Virus record (IMG/VR): IMGVR_UViG_3300005549_000034 | Location: 1 to 21,589 of that record | From: a virus | Direction: 5' to 3' (one strand) | DNA length: 21,589 bases | In this document: positions 1-4,656 of the stretch, piece by piece | Layout of the letters: each line of letters starts with the position of its first letter | Position numbering within the stretch: position 1 is the stretch's first letter | Notes under the pieces: generated by a model | What the model was told of the DNA's origin: nothing | Databases searched by the model: none | The model's input: the letters and a program-made list of their open reading frames with translations, nothing else | Made by a program: the position numbers and the translations under genes

Positions 1-4
1 AGCC

Positions 5-25
5 GTCGCGCGCCTTCGGCGCGAC
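5..25 (-). terminator. Possible terminator hairpin at window edge
   Basis: A perfect 7-bp stem (positions 5-11 and 19-25) encloses a 7-nt loop, just after the stop codon of the leftmost minus-strand gene. On the minus strand it would follow that gene as a GC-rich hairpin. The window ends before any U-tract could be seen, so calling it a terminator is inference from its position. Confidence 0.3.
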
Positions 26-33
26 TGCTGTGG

Positions 34-330
34 TCACGACCAGGGACGTGCTTGCCACGCCTTCACCGCGTCATCGGTGGCGTCCATCACCGCGGTCACG
101 GCCTGCAACGTCAGCCGCGGCACCTTCGGCGACACCCTGCATTTCTTCGACGGCCCCGACGATGCCAACCCGAGTACACCGTTGACGTCTTCGGACCAGT
201 AGACACACATCTGCGCGTCGGTGATCGTCAACGTCGGCGCGTTCGCGTCGTCACCGTTGAGGAACCCGAAGAACACGCCTCGGTGCTCGGTTGTCACAAC
301 GACTGGACGTTGCTGTTTACGTGCGGTCAT
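34..330 (-). CDS. DUF6948-like phage protein, 98 aa
   Basis: A small soluble protein of unknown function. The central stretch ITDAQMCVYWSEDVNGVLGL, followed by a CRVSP segment and a C-terminal AWQARPWS, matches my memory of the DUF6948 family, which occurs in phages and actinobacteria. The family name is from memory, not a search. The ATG at 330 is preceded by an AAAGG-type ribosome site. It overlaps the stop of the upstream 110-aa gene as ATGA, so the two are translationally coupled. It is the last visible gene of the leftward regulator unit, with a small hairpin just after it. It has no signal peptide or membrane segment. The reading frame is secure; the role is unknown. Confidence 0.8.
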   Translation of the reverse strand: MTARKQQRPVVVTTEHRGVFFGFLNGDDANAPTLTITDAQMCVYWSEDVNGVLGLASSGPSKKCRVSPKVPRLTLQAVTAVMDATDDAVKAWQARPWS

Positions 331-659
331 GTTCCCGCCTTTCTTTGAGAGGTCGAGTCGGTGGGCCCGTCCATGCCGCTATGCCAAGAAGGGCCCACCG
401 ACTCGGGCGCCGTCACGAGCGAGGCGGAGCCGGAGATTCCGCTCTCAGAAACCCGTGACGGCACCCCAACCGGCAAACCCATGAGCGCGACGACACAACA
501 ACGGATCGCGGTGTTCGGCAGGGGGACGTTGGCGATGGACGCGGCCAGCGCCCATTCCCACTCGTCGAGTTCGACGATTTCGTCCGCGGTGATGTAGCCC
601 GCGCCCCGTAGGGCCAGCGCGAGACGTTCGGGGGCGTCAGGGAAGGCGAGAACGGTCAC
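327..659 (-). CDS. Hypothetical phage protein, 110 aa
   Basis: I do not recognise the family. The first 55 residues look like a compact helical domain (WEWALAASIANVPLPNTAIR), a composition seen in small phage regulatory proteins. The C-terminal 45 residues are Gly/Ser/Pro-rich and probably disordered, and their coding DNA holds the 15-bp inverted repeat. The GTG start at 659 overlaps the previous stop as GTGA. Its own stop overlaps the next ATG as ATGA. It is the third gene of the regulator-led unit. The tail may be shaped by the DNA structure it contains rather than by protein function. The frame is well supported by the overlaps on both sides; the function is unknown. Confidence 0.65.
   Translation of the reverse strand: MTVLAFPDAPERLALALRGAGYITADEIVELDEWEWALAASIANVPLPNTAIRCCVVALMGLPVGVPSRVSESGISGSASLVTAPESVGPSWHSGMDGPTDSTSQRKAGT
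354..405 (-). repeat. 15-bp perfect inverted repeat with 22-nt spacer
   Basis: Positions 354-368 (CGAGTCGGTGGGCCC) are the exact reverse complement of 391-405. It lies inside the 3' end of the 110-aa gene, a little upstream of the ribosome site of the DUF6948-like gene. There is no U-tract, so it is not a classical terminator. It could be an RNA stem controlling the downstream gene, or a protein-binding or recombination site. Confidence 0.7.
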
Positions 660-829
660 GACGCCTCACCCTTCGGGCAGAGGCACCCTGTTGCGGTCCA
701 GTGCCCGCGGTCCAGACGTCCTAAGGGGCATTGGCCGCAGACGATGATGACGCCGGAGGTGATGTCGCGGAGATGGGTGAAGCGGGGGTCCGCGGGATGT
801 TGGACCGGGGAGACCTGACGGCGGATCAC
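656..829 (-). CDS. Cys-rich zinc-ribbon-like small protein, 57 aa
   Basis: A 57-residue protein with CGQC at residues 31-34 and a GCLCPKG segment at 48-54. The spacing suits a small zinc-binding ribbon, although the second pair is CxC rather than CxxC. Metal binding is inferred from the cysteines alone. The GTG start at 829 shares one base with the TAG stop of the XRE regulator (TAGTG). Its TGA overlaps the next GTG start (GTGA). This tight coupling on both sides is the best evidence that it is real. It may be a DNA- or RNA-binding partner of the regulator, but nothing in the sequence shows that. Confidence 0.6.
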   Translation of the reverse strand: MIRRQVSPVQHPADPRFTHLRDITSGVIIVCGQCPLGRLDRGHWTATGCLCPKGEAS

Positions 830-1086
830 TAGGAGTTGACCGCCTTCGGCTCATCAGGCTCGCGGGTGCTCGCGATCGCGAGCGCGTCGTTCTCTTCGGC
901 GAACAGGCTCGACACCGTCACACCCAGCGCGGTGGCGAGGGCTTCGACCACCCTCAGGGTCGGGCTGTGGCCGTAGGATTCGATTCTGACGACGGTGGCG
1001 GAAGAGATCCCCGCCTTGACTGCGAGGACCTCACGGCTCAACTCAGCGGCCTCTCGTGCCCTTCTGAGGTTCCGGGCCAGACCCAC
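829..1086 (-). CDS. XRE-family helix-turn-helix regulator
   Basis: A small DNA-binding regulator of the Cro/C1 (HTH_3) type. The domain runs from RNLRRAREAAELSREVLA through KAGISSATVVRIESYG to LRVVEALATALGVTVSSLF, which is the usual five-helix layout. An acidic tail of about 20 residues follows. I chose GTG 1086 because AGGTGG lies 8 nt upstream. GTG 1098 or CTG 1119 would add 4 or 11 residues. A promoter at 1129-1158 places the transcription start near 1122. The gene heads a four-gene leftward unit, convergent in order with the end of the late operon and separated from it by a terminator. A role in lysogeny or control of this unit is inference. Confidence 0.85.
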   Translation of the reverse strand: MGLARNLRRAREAAELSREVLAVKAGISSATVVRIESYGHSPTLRVVEALATALGVTVSSLFAEENDALAIASTREPDEPKAVNS

Positions 1087-1128
1087 GTTCCGCTCCACCT
1101 GCTCGACAGTGATGCTCAGGCAGGGGTG

Positions 1129-1158
1129 ACGATACAAACGTGGGGCCGGGAATGTCAA
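1129..1158 (-). promoter_or_regulatory. Sigma70-type promoter of the regulator unit
   Basis: On the minus strand a perfect -35 TTGACA (1158-1153) is followed after 18 nt by TATCGT (1134-1129, four of six consensus bases). Transcription would start near 1122, about 36 nt before the chosen GTG of the regulator. The tandem 11-bp repeats lie immediately upstream of the -35 box. Confidence 0.6.
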
Positions 1159-1181
1159 GCATGTACTTACGCCCCTGTGGT

Positions 1182-1255
1182 TCGTCCACAACTAATCCAC
1201 AACTTGTTCACAACCTGTGGACCCGCCTGACCTGCCCTCTTCCGGGTTGTCCACA
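1182..1255. repeat. Three tandem 11-bp repeats plus DnaA-box-like sites
   Basis: TCCACAACTAA, TCCACAACTTG and TTCACAACCTG follow one another without a gap at 1185-1217. Read as 9-mers, TCGTCCACA (1182), TAATCCACA (1193) and TTGTTCACA (1204) each differ by one base from the DnaA-box forms TTGTCCACA or TTATCCACA. A perfect TTGTCCACA lies at 1247-1255. CCTGTGG occurs at 1174 and again at 1214. The 11-bp period puts the sites on roughly the same face of the helix. The array sits just upstream of the regulator promoter. It may be an operator array or a DnaA-binding or replication element. Confidence 0.6.
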
Positions 1256-1269
1256 TCTTGCCGGAAAAC

Positions 1270-1307
1270 GAAAAGAACCCGCCCTCCAGCCGAAGCCAGA
1301 GGGCGGG
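1270..1307 (-). terminator. Rho-independent terminator of the late operon
   Basis: A perfect 9-bp GC stem (CCCGCCCTC at 1278-1286 and GAGGGCGGG at 1299-1307) with a 12-nt loop. On the minus strand it is followed at once by TTCTTTTCGTTTT. It lies 66 nt beyond the TAG of the interrupted last gene of the lysis operon and upstream of the promoter for the regulator unit, so it separates the two. Confidence 0.85.
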
Positions 1308-1373
1308 GTTCTGCGTGGGGGGCCTAGTCGTTTTCGAGGACGACGCCACCGATTCTATACCTCAGGTGAAGGT

Positions 1374-1499
1374 CTAACCAGGTCCATCCTCCACGGGGGG
1401 TATGACACTGAGGCGGCGGATACGGCGGGCCTCGGCGTCTCGGGCCACCATCTCGCGCCGGTGCTGGTGTTCCTCGGTGCTCTCTGTGTCGGGGCCGCC
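1374..1499 (-). pseudogene. 3' part of phage gene split by the transposon
   Basis: This is the downstream half of a 61-codon gene whose first 20 codons lie at 4552-4611. After excision of the transposon and one copy of GGGCCGCC, the frame runs unbroken through an acidic and basic, charge-rich helical segment (STEEHQHRREMVARDAEARR) to TAG at 1374-1376. Family unknown. It would have been the last gene before the late terminator. In its present state this half has no start codon of its own in phage sequence. Its separation from the start by 3 kb of foreign DNA should abolish the product. Confidence 0.8.
1492..1499. repeat. Left target-site duplication GGGCCGCC
   Basis: These 8 bp are repeated exactly at 4544-4551, directly flanking the outer ends of both terminal inverted repeats. 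Eight bp is the usual duplication length of the IS1595 family. Confidence 0.9.
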
Positions 1500-1524
1500 G
1501 GTGATGAGTGACTTGACAAACGCA
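1500..1524 (+). repeat. Left terminal inverted repeat
   Basis: 25 bp beginning GGTGATGAGTGACTTGACAA, identical to the reverse complement of 4519-4543. It contains the TTGACA -35 box of the transposase promoter. Confidence 0.92.
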
Positions 1525-1541
1525 AACGACTGTTCGATAAT
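1513..1541 (+). promoter_or_regulatory. Transposase promoter, leaderless
   Basis: TTGACA at 1513-1518 lies inside the left inverted repeat. GATAAT at 1536-1541 follows after exactly 17 nt. The ATG at 1548 begins 7 nt after the -10 box, so the transcript should start at or within a base of the start codon. No Shine-Dalgarno sequence precedes it, which fits leaderless translation, common in actinobacteria. Confidence 0.8.
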
Positions 1542-1547
1542 GGACCC

Positions 1548-2588
1548 ATGGCGGATACCTGGAACATCGGCAAGCTCTCCGAACGGCTCCAAACCGAGGC
1601 TGATGCCTACCTGTTGATGGAACAGATGCGGTGGGGTGACCGGCCTGTGTGCCCTCACTGTGACTCCGAGCGTGTCCACTTCCTCAACCCCGAGAACGGG
1701 ACCACCCGCAAGACTCGCACCGGCAACAAGTCTGAGCGGCGGGTGTGGTTCTGCGGAGCCTGCCGCAAGCAGTTCTCGGTCCTGACCGGCACCGTGTTCC
1801 ACGGAACCAAGATCAGCCTTCGCAAGTGGCTGTTCGTCGTGTTCGAGATGGTGTCCTCGAAGAACGGTGTTGCCGCCCGCGAGATCGAGCGCAAGTACGG
1901 CCTGACGAACAAGACCGCGTGGTTCATGCTCCACCGGGTTCGTGAGGCGATGCAGCAGGGCCCTCTCGCTTCGATGATGAGCGGCACCGTGATCGCGGAC
2001 GAGACATGGATCGGTGGACGCGAGCGCAACCGCCCGGTCAGCAAGCGCACTCCGAAGGGTGGGTTCGCTGCGGAGCCAATGCGGATCGTTCCCGGATCCG
2101 GAGCGAAGGGCAGCACGTCACGCGGCCCGCTCGGGAACAAGACCATTGTCCTGACGCTCATCGACCGTGATCGTGGCCAAGCGCACTCGCGGATCATCCC
2201 CGACGTGACGGGCGCGACGTTGCGGAAGACCATCGCGGAGCGCGTTGACATGCCCAACACGACACTCCACACCGACGAAGCGAAGGGCTACAAGACCATC
2301 GCATCCGAGTTCGCTGCACACGAAACCGTCAACCACGCTCAGGACGAGTACGCCCGATACGAGAACGGCGCGGTCATCACCAGCAACCATGCGGAGAGCT
2401 ATTTCAGCCAGCTCAAACGGTCGCTGGACGGGACACACCATCACGTCAGCCGGGAACACCTCGGGCGGTACCTCGCCGAGTTCGACTACCGCTACTCCAC
2501 CCGCAAACTGTCCGACACGGCCCGCATGAACCGCCTCATGGGTCAGGTCGGCGGACGCCGACTCACCTACAAGCGGGTCGTCGGTTAG
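1548..2588 (+). CDS. IS1595-family (ISXO2-like) transposase, 346 aa
   Basis: Cuts and joins the element at its inverted repeats. The N-terminal zinc ribbon has CPHC near residue 36 and CGAC near residue 70, the Zn_Tnp_IS1595 arrangement. The catalytic DDE_Tnp_IS1595 domain follows, with the first Asp in VIADETWIGG, the second in LHTDEAKGYK, and the NHAESYFSQLKRSLDGTHHH segment that carries the third position (Asn or Glu in this family). The C-terminal YLAEFDYRYSTR is also typical. Length is normal for the family, with no frameshift or internal stop. The ATG at 1548 is fixed by the promoter spacing. The stop overlaps the end of the convergent passenger gene by 4 bp. Confidence 0.95.
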   Translation: MADTWNIGKLSERLQTEADAYLLMEQMRWGDRPVCPHCDSERVHFLNPENGTTRKTRTGNKSERRVWFCGACRKQFSVLTGTVFHGTKISLRKWLFVVFEMVSSKNGVAAREIERKYGLTNKTAWFMLHRVREAMQQGPLASMMSGTVIADETWIGGRERNRPVSKRTPKGGFAAEPMRIVPGSGAKGSTSRGPLGNKTIVLTLIDRDRGQAHSRIIPDVTGATLRKTIAERVDMPNTTLHTDEAKGYKTIASEFAAHETVNHAQDEYARYENGAVITSNHAESYFSQLKRSLDGTHHHVSREHLGRYLAEFDYRYSTRKLSDTARMNRLMGQVGGRRLTYKRVVG

Positions 2589-2752
2589 TCCTTCTTGGGC
2601 GGCGGGGTTGTCAGCAACCCCGTGACGGCTTGCTCAAAGCCAAGGGGGGCGAGGGAAACACGATCGTCGTCGCTGTCGTCGTCCTTCGGCCCGTCCGGCA
2701 CGAACTTCGACGGCGTCGGGTTGGAGGTCAACGGGTAGTCGGTCTGCGTCAC
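2585..2752 (-). CDS. Passenger operon gene 4: small acidic protein, 55 aa
   Basis: A 55-residue protein with a Pro-rich start, an Asp-rich middle (DDDSDDD at residues 24-30) and a C-terminal amphipathic segment FEQAVTGLLTTPPPKKD. That ending resembles the F..A...LL..PP tails of small actinobacterial and phage proteins; the resemblance is recalled and assigns no function. The GTG start at 2752 overlaps the stop of the DUF6941-like gene as GTGA, making it the last cistron of the passenger operon. The TAA at 2585 overlaps the end of the convergent transposase gene. A 7-bp GGGGTTG/CAACCCC hairpin lies inside its 3' end (2604-2621) and could help end either transcript. Confidence 0.6.
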   Translation of the reverse strand: MTQTDYPLTSNPTPSKFVPDGPKDDDSDDDRVSLAPLGFEQAVTGLLTTPPPKKD

Positions 2753-3183
2753 TGGGTTCCTCCTCCGTGCGCTTGGAATGACGCTGTCGCTTCAAGCGAA
2801 TCGTTGACGTGGAATTCGACGCGGTACCCGCCAGCGGGGAATGCGAGCGGCGGGAGTCGGACCGCGAGAGGGGCATCGAGTGAGGTGCCTGCCTTTAGGC
2901 CGGGTGGGCGGCCAACCTCCATCGACCCTTCGGCGCGTACGGGCTTGCCTTCGGGGTCTAGGAACGGCGTTCCGTCCTCGGTCATGAGGGCCAGCACGAT
3001 TCGGTGTGGTTGGTTGGATTGTCCCCACGGGATTCGCCAGAACACCGCGATCGCCATTGGGAACGGAACGTCTGCCGCAAGGCGCGACCAGCCGGCGCCT
3101 TGGATGTAGAGCTTGCCGTTGACGTTCTCGGCGTAGTCGCAGAGGACGACAGTGGGCCGGGTCTCATCGGGAAGTTCAGGCAC
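2749..3183 (-). CDS. Passenger operon gene 3: DUF6941-like protein, 144 aa
   Basis: A single-domain, probably beta-sandwich protein. The motifs LCDYAENVNGKLYIQGAGWS (residues 14-33), a PWGQSNQ segment, GRPPGLKAGT and a final GGYRVEFHVND match the pattern I remember for DUF6941, a widespread bacterial family of unknown function and about this length. The assignment is by eye. GTG 3183 is used and overlaps the preceding cistron by 8 bp. The 55-aa gene follows with a GTGA overlap. There is no signal peptide or membrane segment, so it is likely cytoplasmic. DUF6941 proteins are usually chromosomal; finding one as transposon cargo is the odd point. The gene is certain, the function unknown. Confidence 0.85.
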   Translation of the reverse strand: MPELPDETRPTVVLCDYAENVNGKLYIQGAGWSRLAADVPFPMAIAVFWRIPWGQSNQPHRIVLALMTEDGTPFLDPEGKPVRAEGSMEVGRPPGLKAGTSLDAPLAVRLPPLAFPAGGYRVEFHVNDSLEATASFQAHGGGTQ

Positions 3184-3466
3184 TTCGCTTGGCGCCCGAT
3201 ATCTCCACGTTCGTGGGGCGGGCCATCGCGTTTCGTGAATCCAAGTGGGAGGCGAGGGAACGCCAGGACTTCCAGTCGATGCGGCAGGTGATGCTCGCCT
3301 CCCGGCTCTCGGTGATGCGTGCGAGGCAGGAGTCGCCGTCGTTGTCGTACAGCTCGACCGACGCGCCGGGAGACAGGTTCGCTCCGAGCGTCGTGACGCC
3401 GCGCAGCGAAACCCAGATGTGGTCGTCTTCGACCTCGTTGAAATCTGCCTTCAGGCGCATGTTCAT
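3176..3466 (-). CDS. Passenger operon gene 2: hypothetical protein, 96 aa
   Basis: The family is not recognised. The N-terminal 70 residues read as a small beta-barrel: an opening MRLKADFNEVEDDHIWVSL, a hydrophobic/glycine middle (GVTTLGANLSPGASVELYD), then CLARITE and a closing DWKSW. Similar small proteins occur scattered in actinobacterial genomes. The last 25 residues look disordered. The ATG at 3466 is chosen because AAGGA lies 5 nt upstream and the codon overlaps the preceding stop as ATGA. A second ATG two codons later is possible. It overlaps the DUF6941-like gene by 8 bp, so it belongs to the same transcript. No catalytic motif or metal site is apparent. Confidence 0.65.
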   Translation of the reverse strand: MNMRLKADFNEVEDDHIWVSLRGVTTLGANLSPGASVELYDNDGDSCLARITESREASITCRIDWKSWRSLASHLDSRNAMARPTNVEISGAKRSA

Positions 3467-3813
3467 TGGTTCCTTGATGCCGCAGCCGGGTTCTCTATCG
3501 GCTGCCCGAACGCTCCTTGTAAGCGAACTAGTTGAGACAACGTTGGGGCCGCGCTGTGAATTCCCTGTAGGAAGACACTGCAATGGCTGGGGTTGGTAGT
3601 CGGCGTCGGTATGACCTCGAATCCTGCTTCCTCGACGGCGCCGACGGTTGTCGGGGTTACCGACGAGTTCGGGAGTTTCGCGACCATCGCTAGTTCCTGC
3701 AGGGTCACTCCCGGCAATGAGTTCACCGAGATCGCGTACTCATCAGAGAGACCGTGCTCGCGTCGCTTCTGGCAGTAGTTGTCGAAGCCGGACGCGAGGG
3801 TCGTGATGGTCAT
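3463..3813 (-). CDS. Passenger operon gene 1: hypothetical protein, 116 aa
   Basis: The first cistron of the passenger operon; family not recognised. It has an N-terminal helical part (FDNYCQKRREHGLSDEYAIS), a central LQELAMVAKLPNSSVTPTTV segment, and a C-terminal TNPSHCSVFLQGIHSAAPTL followed by SQLVRLQGAFG. The His-Cys-x-Val region and the closing helix recall small single-domain enzymes or toxins, but I cannot name one and claim no activity. I chose ATG 3813, which has GGGGTGG 7 nt upstream. A TTG at 3900 would add 29 residues but starts inside a palindromic operator-like site. Its stop overlaps the next ATG (ATGA). Confidence 0.6.
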   Translation of the reverse strand: MTITTLASGFDNYCQKRREHGLSDEYAISVNSLPGVTLQELAMVAKLPNSSVTPTTVGAVEEAGFEVIPTPTTNPSHCSVFLQGIHSAAPTLSQLVRLQGAFGQPIENPAAASRNQ

Positions 3814-3899
3814 GTCTTTGCCACCCCGAATCACCACAGCATCCGGCGGCAGCGCCGACTGCGCCTGGTTCCCGCCGGACACACGCCGCGAGCCTACCA

Positions 3900-3962
3900 A
3901 CTTACATCACTGTAAGTATCGAAGTTCGCGCTCTGTGCGCGAACGACTACGCACCGTGTAGT
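3900..3962 (-). promoter_or_regulatory. Control region of passenger operon with three dyads
   Basis: Three perfect inverted repeats stand side by side: ACTTACA-TCAC-TGTAAGT (3900-3917), GTTCGCGC-TCTGT-GCGCGAAC (3924-3944) and ACTAC-7 nt-GTAGT (3946-3962). They lie between the leftward passenger operon and a rightward small ORF. On the minus strand, GATACT about 17 nt after TTCGCG is a weak promoter candidate whose start point would fall in the first dyad. An operator overlapping the start site is the usual layout of a repressed promoter. That reading is inference. Confidence 0.5.
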
Positions 3963-4082
3963 TACCGCCATGTGAGCATCGGTGGATGCGACCACGTCCG
4001 AGACCATAGGAACAGGACCGACCACAAGTTCACTGAACGCCGATGCCTGGCGGACCCCAGCTATCGGCGCGACGCTGTTTGT

Positions 4083-4235
4083 GTGTCGTGGCCCGTGGTG
4101 GCGGCGCTAGTCGCCTACCCGTATGTGGCGGTCCTGCTTCTGGCGGCGTACGTGAAGCGGACAACGCCGACGGGGAGCTGGTTCGACGAACAACTCCGCC
4201 GATTCATCGGTGGCGGCAGGGCACACCCGACCTGA
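4083..4235 (+). CDS. Passenger small membrane protein, 50 aa
   Basis: A plus-strand ORF with one clear membrane helix (WPVVAALVAYPYVAVLLLAA, residues 3-22) followed by a basic and amphipathic tail (SWFDEQLRRFIGGG). A GTG at 3972 would give an 87-residue form, but its first 37 residues are Cys/Arg/His-rich and look non-coding. GTG 4083 is therefore preferred, though no good Shine-Dalgarno is seen for either. It diverges from the four-gene passenger operon across the dyad region. Its hydrophobic, well-formed helix argues for a real product; the lack of a ribosome site argues against. Function unknown. Confidence 0.4.
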   Translation: MSWPVVAALVAYPYVAVLLLAAYVKRTTPTGSWFDEQLRRFIGGGRAHPT

Positions 4236-4258
4236 CGCCGAATCTCTGGGGCACATAG

Positions 4259-4310
4259 CCCCCCGGTTGCCGCGAGACCCACAATCCTGCGGCGCATTCC
4301 CGCCGGGGGG
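4259..4310. other. Long imperfect hairpin inside the transposon
   Basis: Outer arms CCCCCCGG (4259-4266) and CCGGGGGG (4303-4310) enclose inner arms GCCGC and GCGGC. It follows the small membrane-protein ORF and precedes the 58-aa ORF. It may terminate transcription from the left or structure the leader of the next gene. There is no U-tract on either strand. Confidence 0.35.
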
Positions 4311-4340
4311 CACCATCGCGTCTAGGGGCAGACTGGCCCT

Positions 4341-4517
4341 ATGAGCGACAGCGACAAGATCGAGGCCCTGACCGTCCTGTGCCGTCACCTCATCGACTGC
4401 ATCGATGCGATGTTCACCGCGGACAGTCAGTTCCACCTCACGAACGTCGGAAAGGCGATAGCGCCAAGCCTCGTGCAAGCGAAGTCCCTGCTGCAGGAGG
4501 TCTATCGGATCGAGTGA
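4341..4517 (+). CDS. Passenger small helical protein, 58 aa
   Basis: An ATG-initiated ORF encoding an almost entirely helical protein (SDKIEALTVLCRHLIDCIDA, then VGKAIAPSLVQAKSLLQEVY). The TGA at 4515-4517 ends one base before the right inverted repeat, so the gene fits exactly within the transposon. AGGGG lies about 15 nt upstream, further than usual. A helical pair with two spaced cysteines would suit a small protein-binding or regulatory role; this is only a guess. No family is recognised. The clean fit to the transposon end and the even codon use support it. Confidence 0.55.
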   Translation: MSDSDKIEALTVLCRHLIDCIDAMFTADSQFHLTNVGKAIAPSLVQAKSLLQEVYRIE

Positions 4518-4518
4518 C

Positions 4519-4543
4519 TGCGTTTGTCAAGTCACTCATCACC
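4519..4543 (-). repeat. Right terminal inverted repeat
   Basis: 25 bp, exact reverse complement of 1500-1524. Read inward it also carries TTGACA, but the nearest -10 candidate (GATAGA, 18 nt on) is weak, so a promoter here is doubtful. Confidence 0.92.
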
Positions 4544-4551
4544 GGGCCGCC
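4544..4551. repeat. Right target-site duplication GGGCCGCC
   Basis: Exact copy of 1492-1499 at the outer edge of the right inverted repeat. Confidence 0.9.
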
Positions 4552-4611
4552 GACGGCGCGGTCGATCTTGTCGAGGAGTTCGTCAAAGTGGGCGGATTCG
4601 GCTGGGGTCAT
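4544..4611 (-). pseudogene. 5' part of phage gene split by the transposon
   Basis: ATG at 4611 with a strong AGGAGG ribosome site. The first 22 residues (MTPAESAHFDELLDKIDRAV, then GG) run to the insertion point and continue, after excision, into 1499-1374 to give a 61-aa charged helical protein. In the present arrangement, reading continues into transposon sequence for about 35 foreign codons to TGA at 4438. A 57-aa truncated fusion could thus be made. It was the last cistron of the phage lysis operon. Function unknown. Confidence 0.8.
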
Positions 4612-4616
4612 CGGTT

Positions 4617-4631
4617 CCTCCTGTCAGGAGG
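4617..4631 (-). promoter_or_regulatory. Hairpin that would hide a ribosome site
   Basis: CCTCCT-GTC-AGGAGG is a perfect 6-bp dyad. On the minus strand its second arm is the AGGAGG Shine-Dalgarno of the split gene (5 nt before ATG 4611). Folding would mask the site. Ribosomes finishing the 41-aa gene just upstream could open it, so translational coupling is the likely meaning. Confidence 0.5.
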
Positions 4632-4656
4632 CGCGGGGACCGGACGCCGTTGGGGT

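Larger units (their letters stand above)
1500..4543 (+). mobile_element. IS1595-family transposon with passenger genes, 3044 bp
   Basis: Both ends carry the same 25-bp terminal inverted repeat (1500-1524; 4519-4543) with no mismatch, and are flanked by the exact 8-bp duplication GGGCCGCC. The transposase occupies the left third. The remaining 1.9 kb holds a four-gene minus-strand operon, a dyad-rich control region and two small plus-strand ORFs. Typical IS1595 elements are about 1 kb. Longer members with passenger genes are known, and ISfinder calls such elements transporter IS. The perfect ends and duplication suggest recent insertion. The insertion site is the last gene of the phage lysis operon, so it probably does little harm to virion assembly. 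The element appears complete and possibly still active. Confidence 0.92.

Noticed and set aside
1167-1349. A 60-codon minus-strand frame across the late terminator
   Set aside because: It runs through the terminator hairpin, the iterons and upstream of the promoter, and its composition follows those elements.
1500-1524. Similarity of the inverted repeat to mycobacteriophage stoperator sites (GATGAGTG and TGTCAAG-like pieces)
   Set aside because: The sequence is fully explained as a transposon end, identical at both termini and flanked by the duplication. The stoperator spacing is not kept.
2604-2621. GGGGTTG/CAACCCC hairpin as transposase terminator
   Set aside because: No U-tract follows on either strand and it lies within a coding frame, so it is only mentioned with that gene.
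4107-4478. A 123-codon minus-strand frame inside the transposon
   Set aside because: It is antisense to the two small plus-strand ORFs and crosses the long hairpin. Its cysteines and arginines show no family pattern.
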